Assembly: GCF_904849725.1 (NCBI RefSeq)
Contig: NC_058521.1
Span: 562,980,176-563,044,175, forward strand
Length of the DNA stretch: 64,000 nucleotides
Source: Hordeum vulgare subsp. vulgare
Taxonomy: Eukaryota > Streptophyta > Magnoliopsida > Poales > Poaceae
Reading direction: 5' to 3'
Shown here: one piece after another, positions 12,353 through 26,139 of the stretch
Position numbering within the stretch: position 1 is the first letter of the stretch
Layout: each line of letters starts with the position of its first letter
Position numbers and translations under genes: made by a program
The notes under the pieces: model-generated
Databases searched by the model: none
Seen by the model: the letters and a program-made list of their open reading frames with translations, nothing else
What the model was told of the DNA's origin: nothing

Positions 12353-13849
12353 CTAAGGGCGTTAAACAAAAGCGCTTGTTGGGAGGCAACCAATGAATTT
12401 ATCCATTTTCTTTCTGTTTTGTGTTTTCCACACTTTCATAATTCCGTTATGATTGTGTTTTTTGTGTTTATTTTTGCGTTTGTGCCAAGCAAAACCGTTA
12501 TGATTAGTCTTGGGGATGATCGTTTTGTCATGCTGGAAAAGACAGAAACTTTCTGCTCACGAAAAGAATTTTCATTTTTTTTCTGTAAGAGCTTTTGAGT
12601 TGATTCTTTTTGCTGCTGATTGCTACGCAAATTCTTCATACTATCGTAAGTTGACAGAAGTTTTGAAGTACGAGAGGTATACGAAATATACAGATTGCTA
12701 CAGACTGGTCTGCTGTTAACAGATTCTGTTTGTCTTGTGTTGGTTGCTTATTTTGAAGAAACTATGGATAGTATCGGGGGTATTAGCCATGGAAGATTGA
12801 AAGTACAGTAACCCAACATCAGCACAAGTAGAATTTAAGTTTTCTACAGTACCTAAGGAAGTGGTGGTTTGCTTTCTTGTACTAATGTTATCACGAGTTT
12901 CTGTTTAAGTTTCGTGTTGTGAAGTTTTCAAGTTTTGGGTGAAGTTCTTAAGGACAAAGAGATAAAGAGTGGCAAGAGCTCAAGCTTGGGGATGCCCAAG
13001 GCACCCCAAGAGATTCAAGGATGCCGTAAAAGCCTAAGCTTGGGGATGCCCCGGGAAGGCATCCCCTCTCTCGTCTTCAATCCATCGATAACGTTACTTG
13101 GGGCTATATTTTTATTCACCACATGTTATGTGTTTTTGCTTGGAGCGTCTTGTATCGTAGGAGTCTTTTTATTTTTTTTTCACAATCATCCTTGCTGCAC
13201 ACCTAGAGAGAGAGACATGCACACACCATGATTTTGTCGAGCTTCACTTATATCTTTTGGTAGACTATTCAGCTCACATGTGCTTCAGTTATATATTTTG
13301 AGCTAGATACTTTTGCTCTATGTGCTTCACTTATATCTTTTAGAGCACAGCAGTGCGTGGCTTGGTAGTTGATCTATGCTTTGGAAGTAGTCTCGAAAGG
13401 GGTAGTTATCCAAAGGGATACGAAAACTTCCACCTTCATGTGCATTGAATAGTTAGAGAAGTTTGATTCATCTCAATTAGTTTTGAGTTGTGGTTATGGT
13501 AATATTAAAGTCATGCTAGTAAGGTGTTGTGGATCTAGAAATACTTGTGTTGAAGTTAGTGATTTCCGTAGCATGCACGTATGGTGAACCGCTACGTGAT
13601 GAAATCTGAGCATGATTAGTCTATTGATTGTCATCCTTTGCGTGGCGGTCAGGATCGCGCGATGGTTTATACCTACCAACCCTTCCCCTAGGAGTATGCG
13701 TTAAATGCTTTGTTTCGATTACTAATAAAACTTTTGCAACAAGTATATGAGTTCTTCATGACTAATGTTGAGTCGATGGTTTAGATGCACTTTCACCTTC
13801 CTTCATCACTATCTTCTTAGTGCCGTGCAACTTTCGCCGGTGCACAAAA
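12353..13849 (+). other. Non-coding internal region of element B, left part
   Basis: AT-rich, with no ORF of note. It contains two further copies of AAGCTTGGGGATGC (12982-12995 and 13036-13049). It ends with CAAAA (13845-13849), the left target duplication of the nested solo LTR. Confidence 0.65.
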
Positions 13850-14334
13850 TGTTGGGGAACGTCGCATGGGAAACAAAAAATTTCCTACGCGCACGAAGAC
13901 CTATCATGGTGATGTCCATCTACAAGAGGGGATTTCCGATCTATGTACCCTTGTAGATCACACAGCAGAAGCGTTAAGAAACGCGGTTGATGTAGTGGAA
14001 CGTCCTCACGACCCTCGATCCGCCCCGCGAACCGTCCCACGAACCGTTCCACGATCCGTCCCACGATCCGCTCCGATCTAGTGCCGAACGGACGGCACCT
14101 CCGCGTTCAGCACACGTACAACTCGACGATGATCTCGGCCTTCTTGATCCAGCAAGAGAGACTGAGAGGTAGATGAGTTCTCCGGCAGCGTGACGACGCT
14201 CCGGAGGTTGGTGGTGATCTAATCTCAGCAGGGCTCCGCCCGAGCTCCGCAGAAACGCGATCTAGAGGTAAAACCGTGGAGGTATGTGGTCGGGCTGCCG
14301 TGGCAAAAGTTGTCTCAAATCAGCCCTAAAACCG

Positions 14335-16173
14335 TGTTGGAAACATGCCCTAGAGGCAATAATAGATTAGTTATTATTATATTTCTTTGTTCATGATAAT
14401 CGTTTATTATCCATGCTATAATTGTATTGATTGGAAACACAGTGCATGTGTGGATACATAGACAAAACACTGTCCCTAGTAAGCCTCTAGTTGACTAGCT
14501 CGTTGATCAAAGATGGTCAAGGTTTCCTGACCATAGGCAAGTGTTGTCACTTGATAATGGGATAACATCATTAGGAGAATCATGTGATGGACTAGACCCA
14601 AACTAATAGACGTAGCATGTTGATCGTGTCATTTTGTTGCTACTGTTTTCTACGTGTCAAGTATTTATTCCTATGACCATGAGAGCATATAACTCACTGA
14701 CACCGGAGGAATGCTTTGTGTGTATCAAACGTCGCAACGTAAATGGGTGACTATAAAGATGCTCTACCGGTATCTCCGAAGGTGTTCGTTGAGTTAGTAT
14801 GGATCGAGACTGGGATTTGTCACTCCGTTTGACGGAGAGGTATCTCGGGGCCCACTGGTAATACAACATCACACACAAGCCTTGCAAGCAATGTGACTTA
14901 GTGTAAGTTGTGGGATCTTGTATTACGGAATGAGTAAAGAGACTTGCCGGTAAACGAGATTGAAATAGGTATGCGGATACTGACGATCGAATCTCGGGCA
15001 AGTAACATACCGAAGGACAAAGGGAATGACATACGGGATTATATGAATCCTTGGCACTGAGGTTCAAACGATAAGATCTTCGTAGAATATGTATGATCCA
15101 ATATGGGCATCCAGGTCCCGCTATTGGATACTGACCAAGGAGTCACTCGGGTCATGTCTACATAGTTCTCGAACCCGCAGGGTCTGCACACTTAAGGTTC
15201 GACGTTGTTTTATGCATATTTGAGTTATATGGTTGGTTACCGAATGTTGTTCGGAGTCCCGGATGAGATCACGGACGTCACGAGGGTTTCCGGAATGGTC
15301 CGAAAATGAAGATTGATATATAGGATGACCTCATTTGATTACCGAAAGGTTTTCGGAGTTACCGGGAATGTACCGGGAATGACGAATGGGTTCCGGGTGT
15401 TCACCGGGGGGGGGGGGGGAGCCCACCCCGGGGAAGCCCATAGGCCTTGGGGGTGGCGCACCAGCCCTTGGTGGGCTGGTGGGACAGCCCAAGAAGGCCC
15501 TATGCGCCATAGATAGAAAATCAAAGAGAAAAGAAAAAAAAGAGGTGGGAAAGGAGAGAAGGACTCCACCTTCCAATCCTAGTTGGACTAGGATTGGAGG
15601 AGGACTCCTCCTCCCTTGGTGGCGCAGCCCTTGGGGCTCCTTGAGCCTCAAGGCAAGCCTCCCCTCCCTTCCTCCTATATATATGGAGCTATTAGGGCTG
15701 ATTTGAGACAACTTTTGCCACGGCAGCCCGACCACATACCTCCACGGTTTTTTTCCTCTAGATCGCGTTTCTGCGGAGCTCGGGCGGAGCCCTGCTGAGA
15801 TTAGATCACCACCAACCTCCGGAGCGCCGTCACGCTACCGGAGAACTCATCTACCTCTCCGTCTCTCTTGCTGGATCAAGAAGGCCGAGATCATCGTCGA
15901 GCTGTACGTGTGATGAACGCTGAGGTGCCGTCCGTTCGGCACTAGATCGGAGCGGATCGTGGGACGGATCGCTTGACGGTTCGTGGGACGGTTCGCGGGG
16001 CAGATCGAGGGACATGAGGATGTTCCACTACATCAACCGCGTTTCTTAGCGCTTCTGCTGTGCGATCTACAAGGGTATGTAGATCGGAAATCCCCTCTCG
16101 TAGATGGACATCACCATGATAGGTCTTCGTGCGCGTAGGAAATTTTTTGTTTCCCATGCGACGTTCCCCGACA
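14335..16173 (+). repeat. 5' LTR of the plus-strand Angela element
   Basis: Begins TGTTGGAAACATGCCC (most copies have AAATATGCCC) and ends ACGTTCCCCGACA (usual end CCCAACA), so each end carries a point change. It contains a 14-G run at 15406-15419 and a TATA-like CCTATATATATGG near 15675. It matches the LTR at 22974-24787 throughout. Confidence 0.9.
15674..15687 (+). promoter_or_regulatory. Probable TATA box of the Angela 5' LTR
   Basis: CCTATATATATGG lies upstream of a conserved leader (CTATTAGGGCTGATTTGAG). The same motif is at ~24290 in the 3' LTR and, inverted, near 36095 and 39815. The position is consistent with a copia LTR core promoter; not tested. Confidence 0.5.
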
Positions 16174-16174
16174 G

Positions 16175-16188
16175 TGGCATAATGAGCT
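16175..16188 (+). other. Primer-binding region of Angela
   Basis: TGGCATAATGAGCT, two bases after the LTR. The canonical initiator-Met primer site is TGGTATCAGAGC, so this copy has several differences. The minus-strand copy in element D reads TGGCATCATGAGCT at the same place. Confidence 0.6.
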
Positions 16189-17639
16189 AGGTTCATGCAT
16201 AGATGTCTTCTCGAGTAGATCACAAAAGTTTTTGTGGGCGGTGATGTGCGTTTTGCTACCCTCCTTAGTCTTTTCTTTATTCCGCGGTATTGTTGGATCG
16301 AAGCGGCTCGGACCGACATTACTCGTACGCTTACGAGAGACTGGTTTCATCGCTACGAGTAACTCCGTTGCTCAAAGATGACCGGCGAGTGTCGGTTTCT
16401 CTAACTTTAGTTGAATCGGATTTGACCGAGGAGGTCCTTGGATGAGGTTAAATAGCAATTCATATATCTCCGTTGTGGTGTTTGCGTAAGTAAGATGCGA
16501 TCGTACTAGATACCCATGGTCACCACGTAAAACATGCAACAACAATTAGAGGACGTCTAACTTGTTTTTGCAGGGTATGCTTGTGATGTGATATGGCCAA
16601 CGATGTGATGTGATATATTGGATGTATGAGATGATCATGTTGTAATAGTTAATATCGACTTGCACGTCGATGGTACGGCAACCGGTAGGAGCCATAGGGT
16701 TGTCTTTAAACTAACGTTTGTGCTTGCAGATGCGTTTACTATATTGCTAGGACGTAGCTTTAGTAGTAATAGCATGAGGAGGACGACAACCCCGACGGTG
16801 ACACGTTGATGGAGATCATGATGATGGAGATCATGGTGTGACGCCGGTGACAAGAAGATCGTGCCGGTGCTTTGGTGATGGAGATCAAGAAGCACATGAT
16901 GATGGCCATATCATGTCACTGATGAATTGCATGTGATGTTAATCATTTATGCACATTATCTTGCTTAGAACGACGGTAGCATTATGAGGTGATCTCTCAC
17001 TAAAATTTCAATATGAAACTGTGTTCTCCCCGACTGTGCACCGTTGCGACAGTTCTTCGTTTCGAGACACCACGTGATGATCGGGTGTGATAGACTCAAC
17101 GTTCACATACACCGGTGCAAAACAGTTGCACACGCGGAACACTCGGGTTAAGCTTGACGAGCCTAGCATGTACAGACATGGCCTTGGAACACATGAGACC
17201 GAAAGGTCGAGCATGAATCGTATAGTTGATATGATTAGCATAGAGATGCTTACCACTGATACTATTCTCGACTCACGTGATGATCGGACTTGAGATAGTG
17301 GATTTGGATCATGTACCACTCAAATGACTAGAGAGATGTACTTTTTGAGTGGGAGTTCTTAAGTAATATGATTAATAGAACTAATTGTCATGAACATAGT
17401 CTAATGGTCTTTGCAAATTACAATGTAGCTTGCGCTATAGCTCTACTGTTTTTATATGTTCCTAGAGAAAAATTTAGTTGAAAGTTGATAGTAGCAAACT
17501 TTGCAGACTGAGTCTGTAAAACCGAGGATTGTCCTCATTGCTGTGCAGAAGGCTTATGTCCTTAATGCACCACTCAGTGTGCTACACCTCGAGCGTCGTC
17601 TGTAGATGTTGTGAACATCCGACACGTTTCTGATGACTA

Positions 17640-18360
17640 CACGATAGTTCAGTACAAAATACTTAATGGCTTAGAAGCAAGGCGCCGAAGACGTTTTGAA
17701 ACGTCACGGAACATAAGAGATGTTCTAAAGAGATGAAATTGTGATTTCATGCTTGTGCCCTTGTTAAGAGGTATGAGACCTCCGACAAGATTCTTTGTCC
17801 ACGAAGTAAAGGAGAAAAGCTCAATCGTTGACCGTGTGCTCAGATTATCTGAGTACGACAATCGCTTGAATCAACTGGGAGTTGATCTTCCAGATAAGAT
17901 AGTGATGGTTCTCCAAAAGTCACTGCCTCCAAGCTGTGAGAGCTTCCTGATGAACTATAACATATCAAGGATAGATACAATGATCCTTGAGCGATTCGCG
18001 ATGTTTGACACCGCGAAAGTAGAAAACAAGAAGGAGCATCAATAGTTGATGGTTAGTAAAACCACTAAGTTTCGAGAAAGGCAAGGGCTAGAAGGGATAC
18101 TTCGTGAAACGGCAAAGCAGTTGCTGCACTAATAAAGAGACCCCAGATTAAACCCAAGCCCAGGACTAAGTGCTTCTGTTATGAGGGGAACGGTCACTGA
18201 GGCGGAGCAACTCTAGATACTTGGTAGATAAGAAGGTTGGCAAAAGTCGAAAGAAGTATATTTGATATACATGATGTTGATGTGTACTTTACTAGTACTC
18301 CTAGTAGCACGAGGGTATTGGATTCCGGTTCGGTTGCTAAGTGATTAGTAACACGAAATG
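17640..18360 (+). pseudogene. Degenerate gag-protease region of Angela
   Basis: The open frame 17749-18045 (98 residues) resembles a copia gag core (RFFVHEVKEKSSIVDRV region). Downstream, 18165-18215 reads like a decayed zinc knuckle (KCFCYEGNGH, then a stop). 18316-18336 translates to LDSGSVA, matching the copia protease D[ST]GS active site. Stops and indels separate these pieces, so no functional protein is expected. Confidence 0.7.
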
Positions 18361-18394
18361 AAAGCTACGGCATAAACGGAGACTAGCTAAAGGC

Positions 18395-20202
18395 TGTTGG
18401 GGAACGTCGCATGGGAAACAAAAAAATTTCCTACGCGCACGAAGACCTATCATGGTGATGTCCATCTACGAGAGGGGATGTGTGATCTACGTACCCTTGT
18501 AGACCGTACAGCAGAAGCGTTTGTGAACGCGGTTGATGTAGTGGAACGTCTTCACGTCCCTCGATCCGCCCCGCGAACTATCCCGCGAACAGTCCCACGA
18601 TCTAGTGCCGAACGGACGACACCTCCGCGTTCAGCACACGTACAGCTCGACGATGATCTCGGCCTTCTTGATCCAGCAAGAGAGACGGAGAGGTAGAAGA
18701 GTTCTCCGGCAGCGTGACGGCACTCCGGAGGTTGGTGATGATCTTGTCTCAGCAGGGCTCCGCCTGAGCTCCGCAGAAACGCGATCTAGAGGTGAAACCG
18801 TGGAGATATGTGGTCGGGCTGCCGTGGCAAAGTTGTCTCAAATCTGCCCTAAAACCCCACTACATATAGGAGGGAGGGAGGGGAGGAGGCAGCCTCAAAA
18901 CCTAAAGGTTTGGCCGAAATTGGAGGTGGAGGAGTCCTACTCCAATCCTACTTGGAGTAGGATTCCACCTTCCCACATGGAAACTCTTTCCACCTTTTGT
19001 TTTTTCCTTCTCAAACCTTATGGGCCTTAGTGGGAACTTATTCCAGCCCACTAGGGGCTGGTTTATCTCTTCCCATAGCCCATGAGACCCCTTGGGGCGT
19101 GACACCCCTCCCGATGGTCCCCGGCACCCCTCCCGGCACTCCCGGTACACTACCGATGAGCCCGAAACTTTTCCGGTAATGCACGAAAACCTTCCGGTAA
19201 CCAAATGAGGTCATCCTATATATCAATCTTCGTTTCCGGACCATTCCGGAAAACCTCGTGACGTCCGTGATCTCATCCGGGACTCCGAACAACATTCGGT
19301 AACCAACCATATAACTCAAATACGCATAAAACAACGTCGAACCTTAAGTGTGCAGACCCTGCGGGTTCGAGAACTATGTAGACATGACCCGAGAGACTCC
19401 TCGGTCAATATCCAATAGCGGGACCTGGATGCCCATATTGGATCCTACATATTCTATGAAGATCTTATCGTTTGAACCTCAGTGCCAAGGATTCATATAA
19501 TCCCGTATGTCATTCCTTTTGTCCTTCGGTATGTTACTTGCCCGAGATTCGATCGTCGGTATCCGCATACCTATTTCAATCTCGTTTACCGGCAAGTCTC
19601 TTTACTCGTTCCGTAATACAAGATCCCGCAACTTACATTAAGTCACATTGCTTGCAAGGCTTGTGTGTGATGTTGTATTACCGAGTGGGCCCCGAGATAC
19701 CTCTCCGTCACACGGAGTGACAAATCCCAGTCTCGATCCATACTAACTTAACGAACACCTTCGGAGATACCTGTAGAGCATCTTTATAGTCACCCAGTTA
19801 TGTTGCGACGTTTGATACACACAAAGTATTCCTCCGGTGTTAGTAAGTTATATGATCTCATGGTCATAGGAATAAATACATGACACGCAGAAAACAGTAG
19901 CAACAAAATGACACGATCAACATGCTACGTCTATTAGTTTGGGTCTAGTCCATCACATGATTCTCCTAATGATGTGGTCCCGTTATCAAGTGACAACACT
20001 TGCCTATGGCCAGGAAACCTTGACCATCTTTGATCAACGAGCTAGTCAACTAGAGGCTTACTAGGGACAATCTTTTGTCTATGTATCCACACAAGTATTG
20101 TGTTTCCAATCAATACAATTATAGCATGGATAATAAACGATTATCATGAACAAAGAAATATAATAACTAATTTATTATTGCCTCTAGGGCATATTTCCAA
20201 CA
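18395..20202 (-). mobile_element. Solo LTR S2 (Angela/BARE copia type) in minus orientation
   Basis: 1808 bp, from TGTTGGGGAACGTCGC to ATATTTCCAACA on the plus strand. Perfect TSD AAGGC at 18390-18394 and 20203-20207. The uninterrupted target is present, inverted, in element D near 37130-37160 (AGCTAAAGGCGAGG on the other strand). It has no internal domain. It lacks the long G-run and shares a leader variant with solo LTR S1, which puts S1 and S2 in one LTR subfamily. Confidence 0.93.
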
Positions 20203-22972
20203 AAGGCGAGGAGACGATACGTGTTGGAAGTGTTTCCAAGGTTGATATGATCAAACATCGCACGCTCCCTCTACCATCGGGATTGGTGTTAAACCTAAAT
20301 AATTGTTATTTGGTGCTTGCGTTAAGCATGAACATGATTAGATCGTGTTTATTGCAATACGATTATTCATTTAAAGAGAATAATGGGTACTCTATTTTCT
20401 TTAATAATCACCTTCAATGGTTTATTGAATCTCGATCGTAGTGTTACACATGTTCATGATATTGGTGCCAAAAGATACGAGGTAATGATGATAGTACCAC
20501 TTACTTGTGGCACTGCCGCTTGAGTCATGTTGGTATAAATTGCATGAAGAGGCTCCATGCTGATTGATCTTTATACTCACTTGATTTTGAATCACTAGTG
20601 ACATGCAAATCATACCACATGAGCAAGGCCTTGTTTTCATTGAGATGAAACAAGATAGTAACTTGTTGGAAGTGATACATTTTGATGTATGCAGTCCAAT
20701 GGGTGCTGAGGCACGAAGTGGATATCATTATGTTCTTACTTCAATGACGATTTGAGTAGATACAAGAGTATTTACTTAATGAATCACAAGTCTGAAATAT
20801 TGAAAAGTTCAATTCTGTTTCAGGAGTGAAGTTCGTCGTAACAAGAGGATAAACTGTCTACGATGTGATCATAGAAATGAATATCTGAGTTACGAGTTTT
20901 GGTACGCAATTAAGACAATGTGGAAATTGTTTCGCAGTTCATGCCACCTGGAACATCATAGTGTGATGATGTGTTTGAACGTCATAGCCACGCACTATTT
21001 GGTATGGTGCATGCTATGATGTCTCTTATCGAATTACCACTATCGTTTATGGGTTATGCATTAGAGACAACCGCATTCACTTTAAATAGTTCACCGCGTA
21101 TTTCCGTTGAGATGACACAGTATATACTGAGGTTTAGAGAAATCTAAACTGTCGTTTCTTGAAAGTTTGGGGCTTCGGCACTTGTGTGAAAAAGTTTCAG
21201 TCGAATAAGCTCAAACCCAAAGAGGATAAATGCATCTTCATAGGATATCCAAAACAGTTGGGTACATCTCCTATGTCACATCCGAAAGCAAAGTGTTTGT
21301 TTCTAGAAACGGATCCCTTCTCGAGGAAAGGTTTCTCTCGAAAGAATTGAGTGGGAGGGTGGTAGAACTTAATGAGGTTATTGAACCATCACTTCAACTA
21401 GTGTGTAGCAGGGTGCAGGAAGTTATTCCTGTGGCGCCTACACCAATTGAAGTGAAAGATGATGATGGTGATCATCGAGCATCGGATCAAGTTACTACAA
21501 GCCTCGTAGGTTGACAAGGTCGCGTACTACTGCAGAGTGGTACGGTAATCCTGTCTTGGAGGTCATGTTGTTGAGCAATAGTGAACCTACGAGTTATGGA
21601 GAAAGCAATGGTGGGCCCGGATTCCGACAAATGGCTGGAGGCCATGAAATCCGAGAGAGGATCCATGTATGAAAACAAAGTGTAGACTTTGGAAGAACTA
21701 CTTGATGGTCGTAGGACTATTGAGTAAAGATGGATCTTTAAAAGGAAGACAGTCGACGATGGTGATAAGTCACTATTAAGAAAAGCTCGACTTGTCGCAA
21801 AGATGTTTCCGACATGATCTAATAGTTGACTATGGTGAGACTTTGTCACTCGTAGCGATGCTAAAAGTCTGTTAGAATTATGTTAGTAGTTGTTGCATTA
21901 TTTTTGAAATATTGCACATAGGATGTCAAAACATTGTTTCCTCGACGGTTTCCTTGAGCAAACATTGTATGTGATACAACCAGAAGGTTTTGTCGATCCT
22001 AAAGATACTAACAAGTATGCAAGCTCCAGCGATCCTTCAATGGACTGGTGCAAGCATCTCGGAGTTGGAATATACACTTTCATGAGATGATCAAAGATTT
22101 TGGGTTTGTACAAGGTTTATGAGAAACTTGTATGTCCAAAGAAGTGAGTGGGAGCACTATAGAATTTCTGATAAGTATATGTGGTTGACATATTGTGGAT
22201 CAGAAGTAATGTAGAATTTCTGTAAAGCATACAAGGTTGTTTGAAAGGAGTTTTTAAAGGAATACCTGGATTGCGCTACTTGAACGTTGAGCATTAAAGA
22301 TCTACGGAGATAGATCGAAAGCGCTTAATAGAAGTTTCAACAAGATGCATGCCTTGACAAGTTTTTGAAGGAGTTCAAAATAGATCACCAAAGAAGGAGT
22401 TCTTGGTTGCGTTGTGAGGTGTGAATTTGAGTAAGACTCAAAACCCAACCCCGGCAGAATAAAGAGAATAGACGAAGGTCGTCTTCTATGCCTTGGCCAT
22501 AGAATCTGAAGTATGCCATGCTGGGTACCGCACCTGATGTGTGCCTTGACTCAAAGTCTGTTGAGAGGTACAGAGAGTGATCCATGATTGAATCACTAGC
22601 AGCGGTCAAAATTATCCTTAGTAACTGATGGACTAAGGATTTTTTCTCGATTATGGAGGTGGTTAAAGAGTTTGTCGTAAAGGGCTATGTCGATGCAAGC
22701 TTTGACACTAATCCGAATAACTATGAGTAGTGAAACGGATTCGTATAGTAGAGTAGATATTTGGAGTATTTCCGAATAGCACATAGTAGCAGCATCTATA
22801 AGATGACATAAAGATTTGTAAAGAACACACGGATCTGAAAGTTATAGAACCGTTGACTAAAACCTCTCTCACGAGCAAGACGTGATCACACCCCATAACT
22901 ATATGGGTGTTGGATTCGTTGGAATCACATGGTGATGTGAACTAGCTTATTGACTCTAGTGCAAGTGGGAGA
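20203..22972 (+). pseudogene. Degenerate integrase-RT-RNase H region of Angela
   Basis: Pieces in order: pre-integrase-like LPSGLVLNLNNCYLV (~20270), integrase C-terminal KLKPKEDKCIFIGYPK (~21200), RT start WIFKRKTVDDGDK (~21730), RT LYVIQPEGFVDP (~21965), RNase H KGYVDASFDTNP (~22680). This is the Ty1/copia order, integrase before RT. Multiple frameshifts and stops are present. I could not find the YVDD box, so part of RT is missing or too decayed. A purine tract, AAGTGGGAGA, ends at about 22972, next to the 3' LTR. Confidence 0.75.
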
Positions 22973-22973
22973 C

Positions 22974-24787
22974 TGTTGGAAATATGCCCTAGAGGCAATA
23001 ATAAATTAGTTATTATTATATTTCTTTGTTCATGATAATCGTTTATTATCCATGCTATAATTGTATTGATTGGAAACACAGTGCATGTGTGGATACATAG
23101 ACAAAACACTGTCCCTAGTAAGCCTCTAGTTGACTAGCTCGTTGATCAAAGATGGTCAAGGTTTCCTGACCATAGGCAAGTGTTGTCACTTGATAACGGG
23201 ATCACATCATTAGGAGAATCATGTGATGGACTAGACCCAAACTAATAGACATAGCATGTTGATCGTGTCATTTTGTCGCTACTGTTTTCTGCGTGTCAAG
23301 TATTTGTTCCTATGACCATGAGAGCATATAACTCACTGACACCGGAGGAAAGCTTTATGTGTATCAAACGTCGCAACGTAACTGGGTGACTATAAAGATG
23401 CTCTACAGGTATCTCCGAAGGTGTTCTGGGATTTGTCACTCCGTGTGACGGAGAGGTATCTCGGGGCCCACTCGGTAATACAACATCACACACAAGCCTT
23501 GCAAGCAATGTGACTTAGTGTAAGTTGCGGGATCATGTATTACGGAACGAGTAAAGAGACTTGCCGGTAAACGAGATTGAAATAGGTATGCGGATACTGA
23601 CGATCGAATCTCGGGCAAGTAACATACCGAAGGACAAAGGGAATGACATACGGGATTATATGAATCCTTTGCACTGAGGTTCAAACGATAAGATCTTCGT
23701 AGAATATGTAGGATCCAATATGGGCATCCAGGTCCCGCTATTGGATATTGACCAAGGAGTCACTCGGGTCATGTCTACATAGTTCTCGAACCCGCAGGGT
23801 CTGCAGACTTAAGGTTCGACGTTGTTTTATGCATATTTGAGTTATATGGTTGGTTACGAATGTTGTTCGGAGTCCCGGATGAGATCACGGACGTCACGAG
23901 GGTTTCCGGAATGGTCCGGAAATGAAGATTGATATATAGGATGACCTCATTTGATTACCGGAAGGTTTTTGGAGTTATCAGGAATGTACCGGGAATGACG
24001 AATGGGTTCCGGGTGTTCACCGGGGGGGGGGGCAGCCCACCCCGGGGTAGCCCATAGGCCTTGGGGGTGGTGCACCAGCCCTTGGTGGGCTGGTGGGACA
24101 GCCTAAGAAGGCCCTATGCGCCATAGATAGAAAATCAAAGAGAAAAGAAAAAAAAAGAGGTGGGAAAGGAGAGAAGGACTCCACCTTCCAATCCTAGTTG
24201 GACTAGGATTGGAGGAGGAGGACTCCTCCCTTGGTGGCGCAGCCCTTGGGGCTCCTTGAGCCTCAAGGCAAGCCTCCCCTCCCCTCCTCCTATATATATG
24301 GAGCTATTAGGGCTGATTTGAGACAACTTTTGTCACGGCAGCCCGACCACATACCTCCACGGTTTTTTCCTCTAGATCGCGTTTCTGCGGAGCTCGGGCG
24401 GAGCCCTGCTGAGATTAGATCACCACCAACCTCCGGAGCGCCGTCACGCTGCCGGAGAACTCATCTACCTCTCCGTCTCTCTTGCTGGATCAAGAAGGCC
24501 GAGATCATCGTCGATCTGTACGTGTGCTGAACGCGGAGGTGCCGTCCGTTCGGCACTAGATCGGAGCGGATCGTGGGACGGATCGCGAGACGGTTCGTGG
24601 GACGGTTCGCGGGGCGGATCGTGGGACGTGAGGACGTTCCACTACATCAACCACGTTTCTTAACGCTTCTTCTGTGCGACCTACAAGGGTATGTAGATCG
24701 GAAATCCCCTCTCGTAGATGGACATCACCATGATATGTCTTCGTGCGCGTAGGAAATTTTTTGTTTCCCATGCGATGTTCCCCAACA
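22974..24787 (+). repeat. 3' LTR of the plus-strand Angela element
   Basis: From TGTTGGAAATATGCCC to GATGTTCCCCAACA. Compared with the 5' LTR it lacks ~23 bp after GGTGTTC (near 23428) and has an 11-G run (24022-24032) instead of 14. Confidence 0.92.
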
Positions 24788-26139
24788 AACCCCACTATAT
24801 ATAGGAGGGAGGGAGGGGAGGAGGCAGCCTCAAACCCTCAAGGTTTGGCCGAAATTTGAGGTGGAGGAGTCCCACTCCAATCCTACTTGGAGTAGGATTC
24901 CACCTTCCCACTTGGATACTCTTTCCACCTTGTGTTTTTCCCTTCTCAAACCTTATGGGCCTTAGTGGGAACTTATTCCAGCCCACTAGGGGCTAGTTTA
25001 TTTCTTCCCATAGCCCATGAGACCCCTTGGGGGGTGACACCCCTCTCGATGGTCCCCGTCACCCCTCCCGGCACTCCCGGTACAATACCGATGAGCCCGA
25101 AACTTTTCCGGTAATGCCCAAAAACTTTCCGGTAACCAAATGAGGTCATCCTATATATCAATATTCGTCTCCGGACCATTCCGGAAACCCTCGTGACGTC
25201 TGTGATCCCATCCGGGACTCCGAACAACATTCGGTAACCAACCATATAACTCAAATACGCATAAAACATCGTCGAACCTTAAGTGTGCAGACCCTGCGGG
25301 TTCGAGAACTATGTAGACATGACCCGAGGGACTCCTCGGTCAATATCAAATAGCGGGACCTGGATGCCCATATTGGATCCTACATATTCCGAAGATCTTT
25401 ATCGGTTGAACCTCAGTGCCAAGGATTCATATAATCCCGTATGTCATTCCCTTTGTCCTTCGGTATGTTACTTGCCCGAGATTCGATCGTCGGTATCCGC
25501 ATACCTATTTCAATCTCGTTTACCGGCAAGTCTCTTTACTCGTTCCGTAATACAAGATCCCGTGACTTACACTAAGTCACATTGCTTGCAAGGCTTGTGT
25601 GTGATGTTGTATTACCGAGTGGGCCCCGAGATACCTCTCCGTCACACGGAGTGACAAATCCCAGTCTCGATCCATACTAACTCAACGAACACCTTCGGAG
25701 ATACCTGTAGAGCATCTTCATAGTCACCCAGTTACGTTGCGACGTTTGATACACACAAAGCATTCCTCCGGTGTCAGTGAGTTATATGATCTCATGGTCA
25801 TAGGAACAAATACTTGACACGCAGAAAACAGTAGCAACAAAATGACACGATCAACATGCTACGTCTATTAGTTTGGGTCTAGTCCATCACATGATTCTCC
25901 TAATGATGTGATCCCGTTATCAAGTGACAACACTTGCCTATGGTCAGGAAACCTTGACCATCTTTGATCAACGAGCTAGTCAACTAGAGGCTTACTAGGG
26001 ACAGTGTTTTGTCTATGTATCCACACATGCACCGTGTTTCCAATCAATACAATTATAGCATGGATAATAAACGATTATCATGAACAAAGAAATATAATAA
26101 TAACTAATTTATTATTGCCTCTAGGGCATATTTCCAACA

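Larger units (their letters stand above)
14335..24787 (+). mobile_element. Angela/BARE-type Ty1/copia retrotransposon, full length but degenerate
   Basis: LTRs 14335-16173 (1839 bp) and 22974-24787 (1814 bp). The total is about 8.64 kb after removing the nested solo LTR and its TSD, close to the usual length of this group. Target duplication AACCG on the left and AACCC on the right, one mismatch; the intact site in the related LTR at ~18855 reads AAAACCCC, so the left copy has mutated. The internal region keeps recognisable gag, protease, integrase, RT and RNase H pieces in copia order, but with many stops and frameshifts. It is nested in solo LTR S1 and interrupted by solo LTR S2. Confidence 0.9.
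13850..26139 (-). mobile_element. Solo LTR S1 (Angela/BARE copia type), split by a full Angela element
   Basis: Parts 13850-14334 and 24788-26139, about 1.83 kb once joined. On the plus strand it runs from TGTTGGGGAACG to ATATTTCCAACA, so it is in minus orientation. Perfect 5-bp TSD CAAAA at 13845-13849 and 26140-26144. No internal domain or second LTR accompanies it, so it is a solo LTR from LTR-LTR recombination. The Angela insertion lies just beside its TATA region (ACCCCACTATATATAGG). Confidence 0.88.

Noticed and set aside
12935..13231. 98-codon plus frame with hydrophobic segment in element B
   Set aside because: Contains two copies of the purine-tract motif in the non-coding internal region; no evidence that it is translated.
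15313..15798. Overlapping frames on both strands with Gly/Pro-rich products
   Set aside because: They fall in the G-run and leader of an Angela LTR and recur in each LTR copy.
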